This document shows positions 20,389-31,934 of a stretch of DNA of 64,000 nt, piece by piece. The first letter of the stretch is position 1. Each line of letters begins with the position of its first letter. The translations under genes and the position numbers were made by a program. Under the pieces are notes generated by a model, which searched no databases, was not told the origin of the DNA, and saw only the letters and a list, made by a program, of their open reading frames with translations. The stretch is taken from contig OX422210.1 in the NCBI GenBank assembly GCA_949130495.1, positions 499,883,760-499,947,759 of the forward strand. The letters are read 5' to 3'. Source of the DNA: Sambucus nigra (lineage: Eukaryota; Streptophyta; Magnoliopsida; Dipsacales; Adoxaceae).

Positions 20389-21637
20389 GATACAAAAGGA
20401 AAGTAGACAATCTTAAAGATTATCCGCCATAACTAACAAATTTTGAGGAATGAAAATCTAAAATACACTCAATATGAGCAATAGCAGATCGCCCAAACCA
20501 ATCATCCCCACCAAACACCAATGATTTTAACGCACATAACCACGCTAACAATCAATAAGAAGAAAAATGGTGTGACCATTATAAATTACAAATGGGGAAA
20601 AATCTCGACTTTGTGCCCTATAACTTACAGATAGATTATAAAAATACAAATAAAGGATGATTGAAGGCTTACCTGGAACCAGGGGAAATGTGAAAAGGAT
20701 AATATAGGAAAGATGATATAAAGAACTTTTAAACAGATATTAATTATGATGGAATTACAGATCAACTATATCTTTATCTTTCTCTTTATAGAATTAGGAG
20801 AAATATTTTCTAAAAAGTATTAGAGTAGTAATCACGGACTTATAAATGAAATTAGGAAGGCGGTTGATTTATTTGAGGAAATTGAAAAGACTTATTTGAA
20901 AATACGTAGACACTAGTGTAGTCACATGCACAACCATGAAAAACCCATTTTTACACCAAAGGTAGACGCACACTCATTATAGCTAAAGAAGACACAAAGA
21001 TATCATGGCATAAGGGTCAGATCAGGCCCCCAATGAATGATGTCAAGCTTTCAACAAATTTTCAAAAGCTTTTCCCGTAGTAGATGGAACACACCCCTCA
21101 AATGAGGTCACATATTGGAAGAATAGTTCGTAATCCCATCATTATGGCCAAAGCTTTGGAGGAAATTATTTTACCCTAAAAATATTCAATTATGTAGAAA
21201 TTTCAGAGAGTTCTATGTGGAGTTAAAGTGCTCGGTTTCATTACCTTTGAGGGAAACCTCTTATTAGGTGCACAATGGGAGAAACCCTAAAAGAGCTCAA
21301 CCTCAACCTCAGTCAAGGTAAATACAACTATACCGAGTTAAATTCGTCACTTATGTAGTTAACATAGTCAGAAACATTACATGACTTAATGACATCTGAA
21401 CTAAGTAGTTTTGTAGAATAACGGGTAGATATTTAGATATTTGCATCTATGTGCAATAACCAACTTGTAATCATTCCATTCACCTTTTTGGAAAGTTTGA
21501 TATCACCTCAATCTAGGAGAATTAGCCACATACCCTATAAAGTCATGCTCTTTGTTGATGCACATAAATTCATATCAACTTAGTTGAAATATGATTTAGT
21601 ATGAACTCAGTGAAATATCATGAACATATAAATCTGG
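20389..21637 (-). other. Leader-like DNA between TAT gag debris and LTR
   Basis: No coding domain or clear PBS is seen. By position it would be the 5' untranslated internal part of the minus-strand TAT-like element. Only weak open frames are present. Confidence 0.3.
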
Positions 21638-22205
21638 GTATGTACGTAAATAGTAAAATCATAAAAAAGATGACGAAAAGATATCTGGATACAAAAAATT
21701 TAGTGGTTCAACCATATATGCCACATTTATTATGAATCAACTTATTTATCAATATTTCACGAGTGTTATACAAGTTACAAGATATACTTTCTACTTAATG
21801 AATATAAACTAGAAATGTAATAATATGGTTTTCACTAGCATAGATAAGTTAGAGTACAAGTGACTAAGCGAGGGGTTTATATAGGGGTCTTGGGGTGTAA
21901 TGTTCACCCCAAGTCATATGATTCATTATCATGGCTGAAAGACTCCATCCATCTATCCTTCTTGAAGATGTAAAGAATGTTTGATCCTCATGTGCAATCT
22001 TGATCTTTGCTCACATTTGGGTAGGCAGGAAATGTGTAAAATACTCTTTCTGCTGAAATATGTACTTTTGTAGCTTTTTGTCGTAAAATGGCCGACCCTA
22101 CTTAGGCTGACCCTATCGAGCCAACCATAAGAGGTCAAGGGTCTATGGCCAAAGGTCATTTTAGTTATATTTAGATATGAGGATATTTTTAAGGTCATCA
22201 ATTAA
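21638..22205 (-). repeat. LTR-like repeat, TAT-type, copy 1
   Basis: About 570 bp similar throughout to 60939-61535 in the same orientation, with shared GTACAAGTGACTAAG, TGATCTTTGCTCAC and TATACAAGTTAC blocks. Read on the minus strand it has a TATA box CCTATATAAACCCC (about 21873-21886). Position next to TAT-type coding debris in both places suggests an LTR. Ends are not defined. Confidence 0.55.
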
Positions 22206-22319
22206 TCCTTAGACTGTAATCTTTTATGCAATTAGAGTTGTGATGGAAGATTGGTGGCTATAAGCAGAGCGTGAGTCAGCTTAATATGGATAAGTTGAAG
22301 GTCTTATATGCCCCCTAAA

Positions 22320-22764
22320 TGCTGATGAACTGAAGGAACAGTGAAACCCCAAAATGTTGGAGAGGGTCCTTATGTCGAGGGAGTTGAGAGGCACTTTAAA
22401 ATGTTATAGCCAAAGGAGCTGAAGAGCCCTACAATATTAGAAATTAGGGTCCTTATGTCGAGAGAGTTGAGACACCGTAAAATTTTATACTTGAAGGAGG
22501 TGAGGATCCTAAATTTGATAGATCCGAGGGTTCTTAGGCTGAGATATCTAAGGAACCTTAAATATTAGAGACAAAAAAGTTGAGACCCGAAAATGTTGGA
22601 GTTAGGGTCCTTAGGCTGAGGGAGCTAAGGTACCTTAAATTATTGGAGTTGAAGGAGCTGAGGGACCTAAAATTTTTAGAGCCAAGAGTCCATAAGCCGA
22701 GGGAGCTATGGCATCTTAAAATGTTGGAGCTGAAGGAACTAAAGGATCCTAAAATATTTTAGCC
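22320..22764. repeat. 81-bp minisatellite, left part
   Basis: Degenerate tandem units, for example starting at 22605 and 22686, of the type GGGTCCTTAGGCCGAGGGAG ... CTTAAAATGTTGGAGC ... GAGGGACCTAAAATTTTTAG. The period of 81 bp is a multiple of three, so one frame reads as Leu/Glu/Arg-rich 27-residue repeats. The array is cut by element F at 22765-22770 and resumes at 27826. Confidence 0.8.
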
Positions 22765-22770
22765 AAGGTT

Positions 22771-23830
22771 ATAAAACGTGTAAATGCGGTGTGTGATACC
22801 GATTAATTCACAAATTTCTAATTTGGAACACTTACTTAATTAGAGTCTATTTAAACCAAATCAATTCAGCCCCAAAACATGCAACAACGTGTGTGCGTGT
22901 GTCAACCCATAAATAGATAAATCATGCGACACAAATTTAAGGAAAAATCTCCGTAGGGCAAAACCTTTTATTTCTAGAACTTTGAAGAATTCACAAGACG
23001 ATTGACTTACATACAACCTCATAATCGCCCACAAGTGTAACGCACGGTGTCTTCGTCAAACCTTCAAAGCAACGGCTAGAAATCTGCAGTGGTTCACGCG
23101 CAGCTATACCACAAGGACCGCAACCCAAAAACTCCGTAGAGACGCCCTCCACAATAGCACGTAACTCTCCGATTGTAGAATTCTCCCCACAAAGAATAAA
23201 CAAAAGCAAAGTAGTGTTCTTGAACACCAAAACGATTCACCAAAGCATATGGGGTTTTTGTGAATCGAAAACAAAAAGGGATTAAATCCTAAAAGAAGAA
23301 GTCAAAAGGATTCTGCAGTTTCACTATTTTCTATCTTTCAAAATGCTGGGACTTCTTAATGAAAATGAAACCATTTAATAAGTATTTTATACAAAATCGC
23401 GCTGCCTCGAAAAATATGCTCGTTCGAACGAGATAGCAGTCTCGCGCGAATGACTTACAAATGTCGTTCAAATGACATCTCGCGACATCCAATGTCGCTC
23501 GAACGAGATGGCTATCTCGCTTGAATGACTTGTGCGTCAAAATCGAGGTACGCTCCAACACTTAGAAAAAATTACTCATTCTTAAATTTGACGAAAGGTC
23601 CGCTTCAACACTTAGAAAATATTTTGTAAAAATATCCCAAAAGCTCTAAGTGGAAAGTTAAGGTATTTAAAACAAAACCTTACCAAAGTAAACTTCGCGG
23701 AGTCCTTTTGATGAAGAACTTGATATTCAGATCCGTCTTTGATGCCTGAATGTTCTTAAAAGCTCTTCGACGGTATAGCGGTATATGACATACTAAATTG
23801 ATAACGGACTTATAAAATTATGTCCTTACA
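22771..23830 (-). repeat. 3' LTR of element F
   Basis: Similar to 26862-27825 from about 22840 onward; on the minus strand it starts TGTAAGGACA at 23830. The last 60 bp (22771-22830) do not match the 5' LTR end and contain a PBS-like GATACCGATT, so the U5 terminus is unusual. Promoter motifs are at 23419-23527 with a TATA box at 23382-23394. Confidence 0.8.
23382..23527 (-). promoter_or_regulatory. Promoter in 3' LTR of F: TTCGAACGA cluster plus TATA
   Basis: CTCGTTCGAACGAGAT, GTCGTTCAAATGACAT and GTCGCTCGAACGAGAT occur within 23419-23512. On the minus strand TTGTATAAAATACT (about 23382-23395) follows as a TATA box. The 5' LTR has the same arrangement at 27399-27524. Confidence 0.6.
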
Positions 23831-23842
23831 AATCTCCCCCTA
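23831..23842 (-). other. Polypurine tract of element F
   Basis: On the minus strand TAGGGGGAGATT directly precedes the 3' LTR start TGTAAGGACA, identical to element A. Further purine tracts lie at 24091-24096 and 24132-24139 and in their tandem copies. Confidence 0.88.
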
Positions 23843-24054
23843 TGTCTATGCCGGTACATACATAAAAACATCCGAATTATTATACAAATCTACCCTCCCA
23901 TGAATAAATTTGCAAGATCTCAAACTGTTCTTCAAAAATATTCATCAAATTTCAAAGCTTTTCTCATCAAGGTGTGCAACATTATGATCTTCAATCTTTG
24001 TACCTACACACATGAGATAAAGAAAAAACCTTCGTGACGCATCGAGTTTGAAAT

Positions 24055-24830
24055 GATATAAGAGTAAATCAATCAATATAATCAAATCTCCCCCATAATA
24101 CAAAAACTCTCCCAAAACATGATAATTCTTTCTCCCCCTTTCTATGATGTCCCCAAATAGACAGATAAGAAGAAAAAATCAAAACATGGAGTGTCACGAT
24201 AAAGTGCATAGCAAATATGGATCAAACTACGCGCATGCAAAGTAGTATCACAAAAAATTCACAAACTATTTTTGGATTTTTCAATTTTTCATACAAAAAT
24301 AAAATACTAAAAATCACACCATGGATTTAAACTAAAACAACCAAGTCATGAAAATGGAATGTATGGGTGTGAACACATTCGATAGCTAAATCAACTCAAT
24401 CAATCATATGTGCACCATGCATACATGTACTCCTAAAATAGTTTGTGATATAAGAGTAAATCAATCAATATAATCAAATCTCCCCCATAATGCAAAAACT
24501 CTCCCAAAACATGATAATTCTTTCTCCCCCTTTTTATGATGTCCCCAAATAGACAGATAAGAAGAAAAAAATCAAAACATGGAGTGTCACGATAAAATGC
24601 ATAGCAAATATGGATCAAACTACGCGCATGCAAAGGAGTATCTAAAAAATTTCACAAACTATTTTTGGATTTTTCAATTTTTCATACAAAAATAAAATAC
24701 TAAAAATCACACCATGGATTTAAACTAAAACAACCAAGTCATGAAAATAGAATGCATGGGTGTGAACACATTCGATAGCTAAATCAACTCAATCAATCAT
24801 ATGTGCACGATGTATACATGTACTCCTAAC
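24055..24830 (-). repeat. 392-bp tandem duplication in the 3' domain of F
   Basis: 24055-24438 and 24447-24830 are near-identical direct copies offset by 392 bp, differing at only a handful of positions. Each carries purine-tract complements (TCTCCCCCATAAT, TCTCCCCC). The matching region of element A (about 2820-3200) is single-copy, so the duplication arose within F's lineage. Confidence 0.9.
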
Positions 24831-25670
24831 GAATGAATATCAAAAGTATCCTTAGGTGTAAAAAAATTGTTGAATTTAGATGACATTGCCTTATGCAAAT
24901 CAACAAATCAAAGTTAAAGTGATTTCCACACCAATAACGTCCAAAACTATGTAATGCTTTTCAAGACTTTCAAGGACGTTCAAACCCGTTATAAAATCTC
25001 CAACCAAACTCCCTCATATATATTTTCTTTTAGAGATGTTAAACTAAATTCTCAAACTTTGGAGAATTGGTGCAAAAACCTAATTGGCCCATAATTGGCA
25101 TGAATTTATTTTTATTGCCTTTAAATTTTTTGGGATCTTTTAAATCTCTTTGGACCCCGGATAATAAAAGTTCTCAATTTTTTAGGTCCAATTAAACGAC
25201 AGCTTAATCGCAAAGGATAAATGATAATCTTTCGTAGCCCTTCACCATTTTTAAACAAAGCACACAAACTCACAAACATTTCTTACATGCACAACTTTCT
25301 TATCAAGTTTTATCGTGTTTGGTTCGTTTTAAGGACATGATTGAAGTGAAAACACCCAACCAACATGTGATAAGACAAGCACAATAATCAAACAAATTCG
25401 TGCATGTGTGCAATAAAGGAAATCACGAGTCAAACATGTAGGAAGTAACACTTAATTACATCTTAATGACTCCACATTTTATAAAACACATGTATGAATT
25501 GACCTATTGTCTCAAAATACTATCAAATAGTCACATGAAAAATGGAATGATGTTGTGACTCAGTCATCCTAAGTGACCATCCATAAACGGTGCAAACAAA
25601 ATACAAAAATCTTTTTAGATTTTTCAAAAGTTTTATCAAAATAAAATCTTTTTGTATTTTTTAAAATTTT

Positions 25671-26656
25671 TCAAAGGCAAAAATTTATACAAAAAGTACA
25701 TATCATAACGCTAGCAAACATAAATATCATGAAACAAAAAAAAACTAGCGTATGAAAAACATGAGAACACAACCATCTATATGATATAGCAAGAGAAGAA
25801 TCATATGGAAGCACATAAGAATCAACTTGTCTAAAATCTAGCATATCCAAAAGTGATTTCCTAACCCAAAAGGAAGTGACATGACGCGTGGGGTTTTTGG
25901 GAACCAACAAAATACTAGACTTCAACTTCCTAGAACTTCTTCCAAGATCAAAATAAAATCTCCTAAGGTTATATTTCCTACCACAATGTGAACATGTGTA
26001 AACGGGAGAAATGTTACCTAAAGTGTGATGTTTTCTAATGCCCTTGGGATTAATTGACCCTCTAAAACAAATAATGGCTTTGTCTTTAGCACTAGAAGCA
26101 TGAGAACAATATGAGCCATTACCATCACTATCAAACCTACTCGAGTCTGTCAAATCATTTTTTAACTTCAAAATTTTTTACCCAAGCAAAGAATTAGACT
26201 CTTCCAATTTAAGGGACGCCTTTTTCAAATTTTCAAAAATTCCTAAAAGGGTATCTCTCTCTCCTTCAATTAAAGCAAACTTTTCCCTAAGAGTCTCTTC
26301 ACGTGCCACGAACTCATTGATTAAAATATTTTTGTCATCTTTGGCACAAACACAAACCATCGAATTTTTAAGGTCCTCTCATTCTTTTTCTAAGAATAGG
26401 ACCCTATCACCACTCTCCTTCTTGGACAATTTTAAAGCAACAAAGTCATGGTCCAATCCAAGGAAAGAAGTTTCTCACGATAAAAATCTCTTTGATTTTG
26501 AACCGTTTGCAAAAGATCCATTGCGGATTTAAAACGAGAATTTTCTTTTTCCAAAAAATCAATTCTTTTAGCAAACGTCAAATTCAAATAATTTATATCA
26601 TCAAAAATCCGACTCGTGTCATCAAAGGGGGGCATCTTATTACATAAGTGCTCCAT
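25671..26656 (-). pseudogene. Gag-like coiled-coil/zinc-knuckle protein of element F, decayed
   Basis: From ATG 26656 (MEHLCNKMPPF) the frame reads as a heptad-rich coiled coil. It is interrupted by stops or shifts near 26430 and 26370 and resumes with FVAREETLREKFALIEGERD near 26310, matching the EGERDSL region of A. The C-terminal knuckle CSHCGRKYNLRRFY has lost its His and last Cys. A PTRHVTSFWVRKS segment follows near 25880. As in A, the UBN2-type gag body is missing. No pol follows. Confidence 0.72.
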
Positions 26657-26846
26657 CGGAAAAATTACGATTTTTCACAAAACTGATTTTTCAAAAAAAT
26701 CAATATCACACGATTTTGTGAAAAATAGGAATAAATGATAAATTAGCGCAACCTGCTCCGATAGCAATTTGATGACGCGAGAAGTCAAATTCTATCAAAA
26801 TAAAGCCTTGAAAAAATTAGGATCACGCGATAAATTAGCGTAACCC

Positions 26847-26858
26847 ACTCTGATACCA
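26847..26858 (-). other. Primer-binding site of element F, with a degenerate second copy at 26755-26766
   Basis: On the minus strand TGGTATCAGAGT lies three bases inside the 5' LTR edge. A tandem copy of the PBS region (GATAAATTAGCG ... GATAGCAATTTGA) lies about 90 bp further in. This repeats the double-PBS pattern of element B. Confidence 0.8.
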
Positions 26859-26861
26859 ATT

Positions 26862-27825
26862 TGAGGGACTCCTTCTTCAAATTATCAAGTAAACCTTATT
26901 TAATTAGTTAAATTTAAACCAAATCAATTCAGCACCTAAACATGCAACTACGTGTGTGCATGTGTCAACCCATAAATAGATAAATCATGCGACACCAATT
27001 TAAGAAAAAATCCCCGCAGGGCAAAGCCTTTTATTTCTAGAATTTTGAAGAATTCATAAGACCATTGACTTACATACAACCTGATAATCGCCCACAAGTG
27101 TAACACACGGTGTCTTCGTCAAACCTTCAAAGCAACGATTAGAAATCGACAGTGGTTTACGCGCAGCCATACCATAAGGACCGCAACCCAAAAACTCCGT
27201 AAAGACTCCCTCCACAATAGCACGCAAGCAGTGTTCTTGAACACCAAAACAATTCACCAAAGCATATGGGATTTTTGTGAATTGAAAACAAAAAGGAATT
27301 AAACCCTAAAAGAAGAAGTCAAAAGGATTCTGCAGTTTCACTATTTTCTGTCTTTCAAAATGCTGGGACTTCTTAATGAAAATAAAACCATTTAATGAGT
27401 ATTTATACAAAATTGCACCGCCTCGAAAAACGTGCTCATTCGAACGAGATAGCAGTCTCGCGCGAACGACATCTCGCGACATCCAATGTCGTTCGAACGA
27501 GATGGCTATCTCCCTTGAATGACCTGTGCATCAAAATCGAGGTACGCTCCAACACTTAGAAAAAATTACTAATTCTTAAATTTGACGAAAAGGTCCGCTC
27601 CAACACTTAGAAAATATTTTGTAAAAATATCCCAAAAGCTCTAAGTGGAAAGTTACGGTATTTAAAACAAAACCTTACCAAAGTAAACTTCGCGGAGTCC
27701 TTTTGATGAAGAACTTGATATTCGGATCCGTCTTTGATGCCTGAATGTTCTTGAAAGCTCTTCGACGGTATAACGGTATATGACATACTAAATTGATAAC
27801 AGACTTATAAAAATATTTCCTTACA
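26862..27825 (-). repeat. 5' LTR of element F (964 bp)
   Basis: On the minus strand it runs from TGTAAGGAAA (27825) to CCCTCA (26862). It matches the left LTR over most of its length, with TTCGAACGA motifs at 27436-27524, a TATA box TTGTATAAATACTC at about 27399-27412 and the GCCCTGCGGGG hairpin near 27012. Confidence 0.85.
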
Positions 27826-28160
27826 AAGGTTCATTTGGATAAGGGATCTATGGAACCTTAAAATATTAAGGCTAAGGAGATGAGGATCCTTAGGCCGAGG
27901 GTCATTTGGAACGTTAAATTTTAGAGCTGATGAAGATGAGGGACCCCTAAATAATAGAGCCGAGGGACCCCAAAATGTTAGAGTTGAAGGTTCTTAGGTC
28001 AAGGGAGCTGAGGCACCTTAAAATGTTAATGCCAAGGGTCCTTAGGCCAATGGAGCTTAGGAGACTTGAACTATTAGAACCGAAGGAGGTGTGGGACCCA
28101 AAATTTTTAGAACCGGGGGTCCTTAGGCGGATGGAGCTGAGGAACCTTAAAATATTGGGG
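27826..28160. repeat. 81-bp minisatellite, right part
   Basis: Continues the array broken at 22770. Units read GGTCCTTAGGCCAATGGAGC ... CTTGAACTATTAGAACCGAA ... GGGACCCAAAATTTTTAG. The frame 27975-28150 again gives repeating Leu-rich 27-residue units. Confidence 0.8.
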
Positions 28161-28164
28161 TCAT

Positions 28165-29845
28165 GTATGAGAACCCCAACACAAGGTTACACGCCTTTCG
28201 CCTACCCTTGCGACCACCTGCGTGTACTTTTGGGATAAAATGTGGAGGATATGGGTTATTGGAGGTGACATGTGGTCATCGCCTCGTTCTCTTGTGAAAT
28301 GAATGGAGTAGCTAGTCTATTTTGTAAAAAAATAGATAAAAAGGGTAGGTCTCTATAGAGACCTAGTTATGGCAAGCGATATACATGTTTAACCACAGAA
28401 TGAGTCAAAGGTTCAGGAACTGTGTTACGAATTAGGAAGATGATAGACACCTGCTCCTCCCTTTCGGTCTCAAATGTAGTTATAAAATACTTATTTTATA
28501 ATATTATGGTGAAAAAAGAATAATAAAATGAAAATAGTTAGTATGTAAATAGACCGTGCATTGTAGTGTGGAATATGTGTGTAAAAAATATAGACAAATG
28601 ATAAGTATGCACAAATTTGAACTTGTTCACTTGGATGACCGTCCGAGTGAGCCTATGTACTGACACAAAGATATTCAAAGTCCACGTTATTCGTGTTAAA
28701 ATAAAAGGGATTTTATCTCTTATAGAGGCTCAATGTAAGAGATCTAGACTATTTAATTTTAAGGTGTTTTTAGAGTGAAACAAGATTGAATCTATAGATT
28801 AAATGATTTATATTCATGAAAGAACTTGAAAGATACAACGGGTTCACTCAAAAAGTCACTTTGGTGATGAGATAATGAAGAAATTTTCAACAGTAAGTAC
28901 AAAAGATTAGGTAAATCCCCAAATTTAGTGATCCTCTAGCATATATGAAAGAATTTCCATGGTTTTGAAGATTTTTATTTGGTTCATTCATGTTTTATGA
29001 GAATAAAGGAAAAAAAATAGATGAATATGTATAAGATCTGACTTGAACTTTAGAGATCGGGCTTCTCCAATACGCCTATGTATCCATCATAGGTGGAATC
29101 AAAGTCAACGTAGTTTAAACATAACCTTTAGAGAAAATTAATGTCTAAAAGAGAAAGGGGATGATAAAAAGAGAGTATTGGGTGGTGGTATAACACAACA
29201 CCACCCTTTTTATGTTTAAAACTTCAAATAAAAGAGTAATAAGAACTATACCTATAATGTGAAACGTGCACCTTTTCATTTTGGCAGTATTTTGACCTGA
29301 AATAAACCTTTTTGGAGTATATTTAAGTTACTTTAAAGTAAAATACATTTTAAAGAAAACAACAAACGAGGTCTTTTGGCCTTTTTTAGGTTTGAGTGAG
29401 AAGAAGGAAGTTAGGGCTTTGGGTTGTTACTTTAGATCTTGGTTCGGAAGGGATTTTGAAGGTAAAAGTAGAGAGTTTTGGGTATTTTTTGGGAGAGAAA
29501 ATACTTATGGAGAGAAAGACAACATTTAAGAGAAAAGTTAATGCTTTTCTGAAACTGGTAGGTGAGGGACCCTTTTGTAGGCAAACTGCTTAGGGCGCAA
29601 GATCGATCGGCCATGTACACTGCACAAGGGACCGATCAACCAAGCACGTGTCTTTTGATTTGCGTTTATTTTGGGGCCAATTTTGGGTTGTTCGAATTGT
29701 TATTATTTTGATCTCCTAAGGTCCTCGGGCCTTTACAAAGGTATTATTTTGGATACCCTTAGGTTTGGGCTTTGTTTTGGGTTTGAGAGGTTTAGGTAGA
29801 TTATGCCTTAATCCCTTGGTTAATTAGGGAGAAAAATGGCTTGTC
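28165..29845. other. Unassigned intergenic DNA
   Basis: No protein domain, LTR pair or RNA gene recognised. GATCGATCGGCC near 29601 followed by GGGACCGATCAACC near 29628 resembles the GATCGATC motifs of LTRs E and D but lacks a clear TATA box. Some of this may be a diverged LTR. Confidence 0.35.
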
Positions 29846-29849
29846 TACA

Positions 29850-30030
29850 TCGAAGTTCCTTATGATCAAGGGAGATGAGGAACCTCAAAATGTTAGAGTC
29901 GAAGGAGTTGAAGGATACAAAATTTTTAGAGCCGAGGGTTCTTAGGTCGATGGAGCTACGAGCCTTAAAATTTTGGAGCCAAAGGATCTAAGGGGCCCCA
30001 AAATGTTGGAGCCTAGGGTCCTTAGGCCGA
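29850..30030. repeat. 81-bp minisatellite, outlying copies
   Basis: Two to three units of the same family (CCTCAAAATGTTAGAGTCGA, GAGCCGAGGGTTCTTAGG, GTCCTTAGGCCGA) about 1.7 kb from the main array. They may belong to another copy of the element that carries the minisatellite. Confidence 0.65.
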
Positions 30031-30189
30031 TCATGTTTCAAGAAAATGGTCATAACTCTCTCTATAGAGGTCTAGATAACGAGCTACTTATTGCACTGGA
30101 AGCTTGAATTCTATGGCTTTGTTTTGGTATACGGATCATTTTTAAGTTTAAAGCACATAAATAACACCAACCTTGGGAAGTCAGGTTAA

Positions 30190-30480
30190 ATTTATGGTGA
30201 CCTTAGAAGGTTAAAAAATATTTGATTATTCACTATCTTTGGTGACCTTTCGAAGGTTAAATTTTTTGTTATTATTTAACATTTTTGGTGACCTTCGAAG
30301 GTAAAAAAAAATGTTACAATTATTCACCGTATTTGGTGACCCTTTGGAGTTTTGTTTTGTGATTATTCACCATCTTTGTTGACATTAAAAGGCTAAAACT
30401 ATTGAGATTATTCATCATCCTTGGTGACTTTCGAAGTTAAAAGGGATGAAGTTATTCACCTTATTTAGCGATAATAGAAG
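30190..30480. repeat. 45-48-bp tandem repeat with internal palindrome
   Basis: About seven degenerate units of the type TTATTCACCATCTTTGGTGACCTTCGAAGGTTAAA, at roughly 30196, 30241, 30287, 30335, 30377, 30423 and 30468. The best unit contains the perfect 12-bp palindrome ACCTTCGAAGGT. Confidence 0.75.
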
Positions 30481-30489
30481 TTGAAACTG

Positions 30490-31245
30490 GGAAATACATT
30501 ATGCCATTTTTTTACTATGAGCTTCAACATTGATAAATACTTCAATAAGGAAGAAGCTTTGCTCATTTCACAAATTTAAAAAAGTTTATTTAAGACTGCA
30601 ATTATCAAGTCTCCACCACCTAAATTTTTCTTAAAACTCAAGTGGTACGGGGGCTATGTTTACACAATATTTTATCGGGTTCATTTCTTGATATTTTTTG
30701 ACAAGTGAATAGATGGCGAGGAAAGTTAATGATGATTATATAGTGGTTATTGAAGGATTTTTTGGGGGAAGTAGTGGGAAGTTCAAAGAGGTTATTATTT
30801 GAATTCAGATTAGTCTTTATTTGGAGGCGAGCATGGGTGGTTAGTGCAAAGAATTAATTTGAATTCAAATTGAAAGTTACTTAAGGAAAAAAAACTTAGT
30901 TATTGTAGATAATTATAAATTGAGCCCTTCAAAAAGACAAAAAGAACCTAAAACAGATCAACCAAAACCACGTCTTTACATTTTATCCTTTAATTTTTAG
31001 CACGTCTTTACCTTTTATCCTAGAATTTCCAATAATGTAATATTATTTTACTTTAATTCAATGTAAGTTTATTCGATTTCCCGCCTTCATAATCCAACAC
31101 CTACATATAAACTTTTATATTCCAATAATTTATATTTTTCATTTTATCAGAATAAAAGTCCTTATAATTGAGGCAAAAATTCCCTTTACAATTGACCACA
31201 CCCATGAACCCCTAACTGTTTATGTGGATGAGTTCAATTCCCAAT
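30490..31245. other. Unassigned
   Basis: AT-rich DNA with no readable domain or repeat partner found. Confidence 0.35.
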
Positions 31246-31249
31246 AAAC

Positions 31250-31930
31250 AGATGCTAATGTTTGATCTTCAACAATGGATTAAGAGGAATATTGACGCTC
31301 TTATGAAAGTGGATGACGATTAGAAGGCCTTGGATATCGAGGAGTCTAAGTATGAGATCCTTAAGAATAATAAGAATAGCGAGATTAAAGCCTTGAAGAG
31401 GGAGAAGGATTTGAAGAAGACCAAAAAATCAAAGCCTTTATAGACCAGTACACTCTTTCCATTAAGCCCCTTGAATTTCCCTATAAATAGAAAATTATCG
31501 ATACCATTAAACAAACTATGAAGGGTGTGGTGTCAACCTATCATGCTTCCCAAAAGTTTCATGACCTTGGCCTATACTACATGCACTGTGGTTATTCTGA
31601 AATGAAGGTCTGGGATAGCTACAACTTCCTTGATATCGCTGAAGAGGTGACCTGACCGATTAGGGATAAGGAAGGAAAATACATTTCTCATGAGTTTGAT
31701 GCTCATGAGGATGCATGTGATACTACTGAGGCCAAGGTGACTATCATACTTTAGGCCAATGAAGATGTCAAAGGTGCTAACAATACCGAGGGTACAATTC
31801 CCGAGGGTGTCCCCATTACTATTAGCAGTATCGAGGGCGAGGCTTCTTAGGATTTCTTCCATATTTATGAACTCTCCTTCGACACTGTGTGGCCTTTTCT
31901 TATTGATAAGGGTTAACACTAATTCTTTTT
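31250..31930 (+). pseudogene. TAT-like gag ORF fragment (C-terminal coiled coil)
   Basis: Plus-strand frames give a Lys/Glu-rich coil (about 31320-31430), then YHASQKFHDLGLYYMHCGYS and WDSYNFLDIAEEV (about 31530-31650), then an acidic tail. It resembles the C-terminus of the TAT gag-type ORF seen decayed at 18036-19980. Stops and shifts break it. Confidence 0.45.
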
Positions 31931-31934
31931 GGTT

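Larger units (their letters stand above)
22771..27825 (-). mobile_element. Sire-type copia element F, gag-only, inserted into the minisatellite
   Basis: Minus-strand element with a 5' LTR (26862-27825), PBS, decayed coiled-coil/knuckle gag, non-coding 3' domain, PPT (23831-23842) and 3' LTR (22771-23830). AAGGTT occurs directly outside both ends (22765-22770 and 27826-27831). The minisatellite is contiguous across the site if F and one AAGGTT are removed. No pol domain is seen. Layout and sequence parallel element A. Confidence 0.85.

Noticed and set aside
27975..28238. Leu-rich 87-codon ORF as a host gene
   Set aside because: It is the in-frame reading of the 81-bp minisatellite and has no non-repetitive core or gene context.
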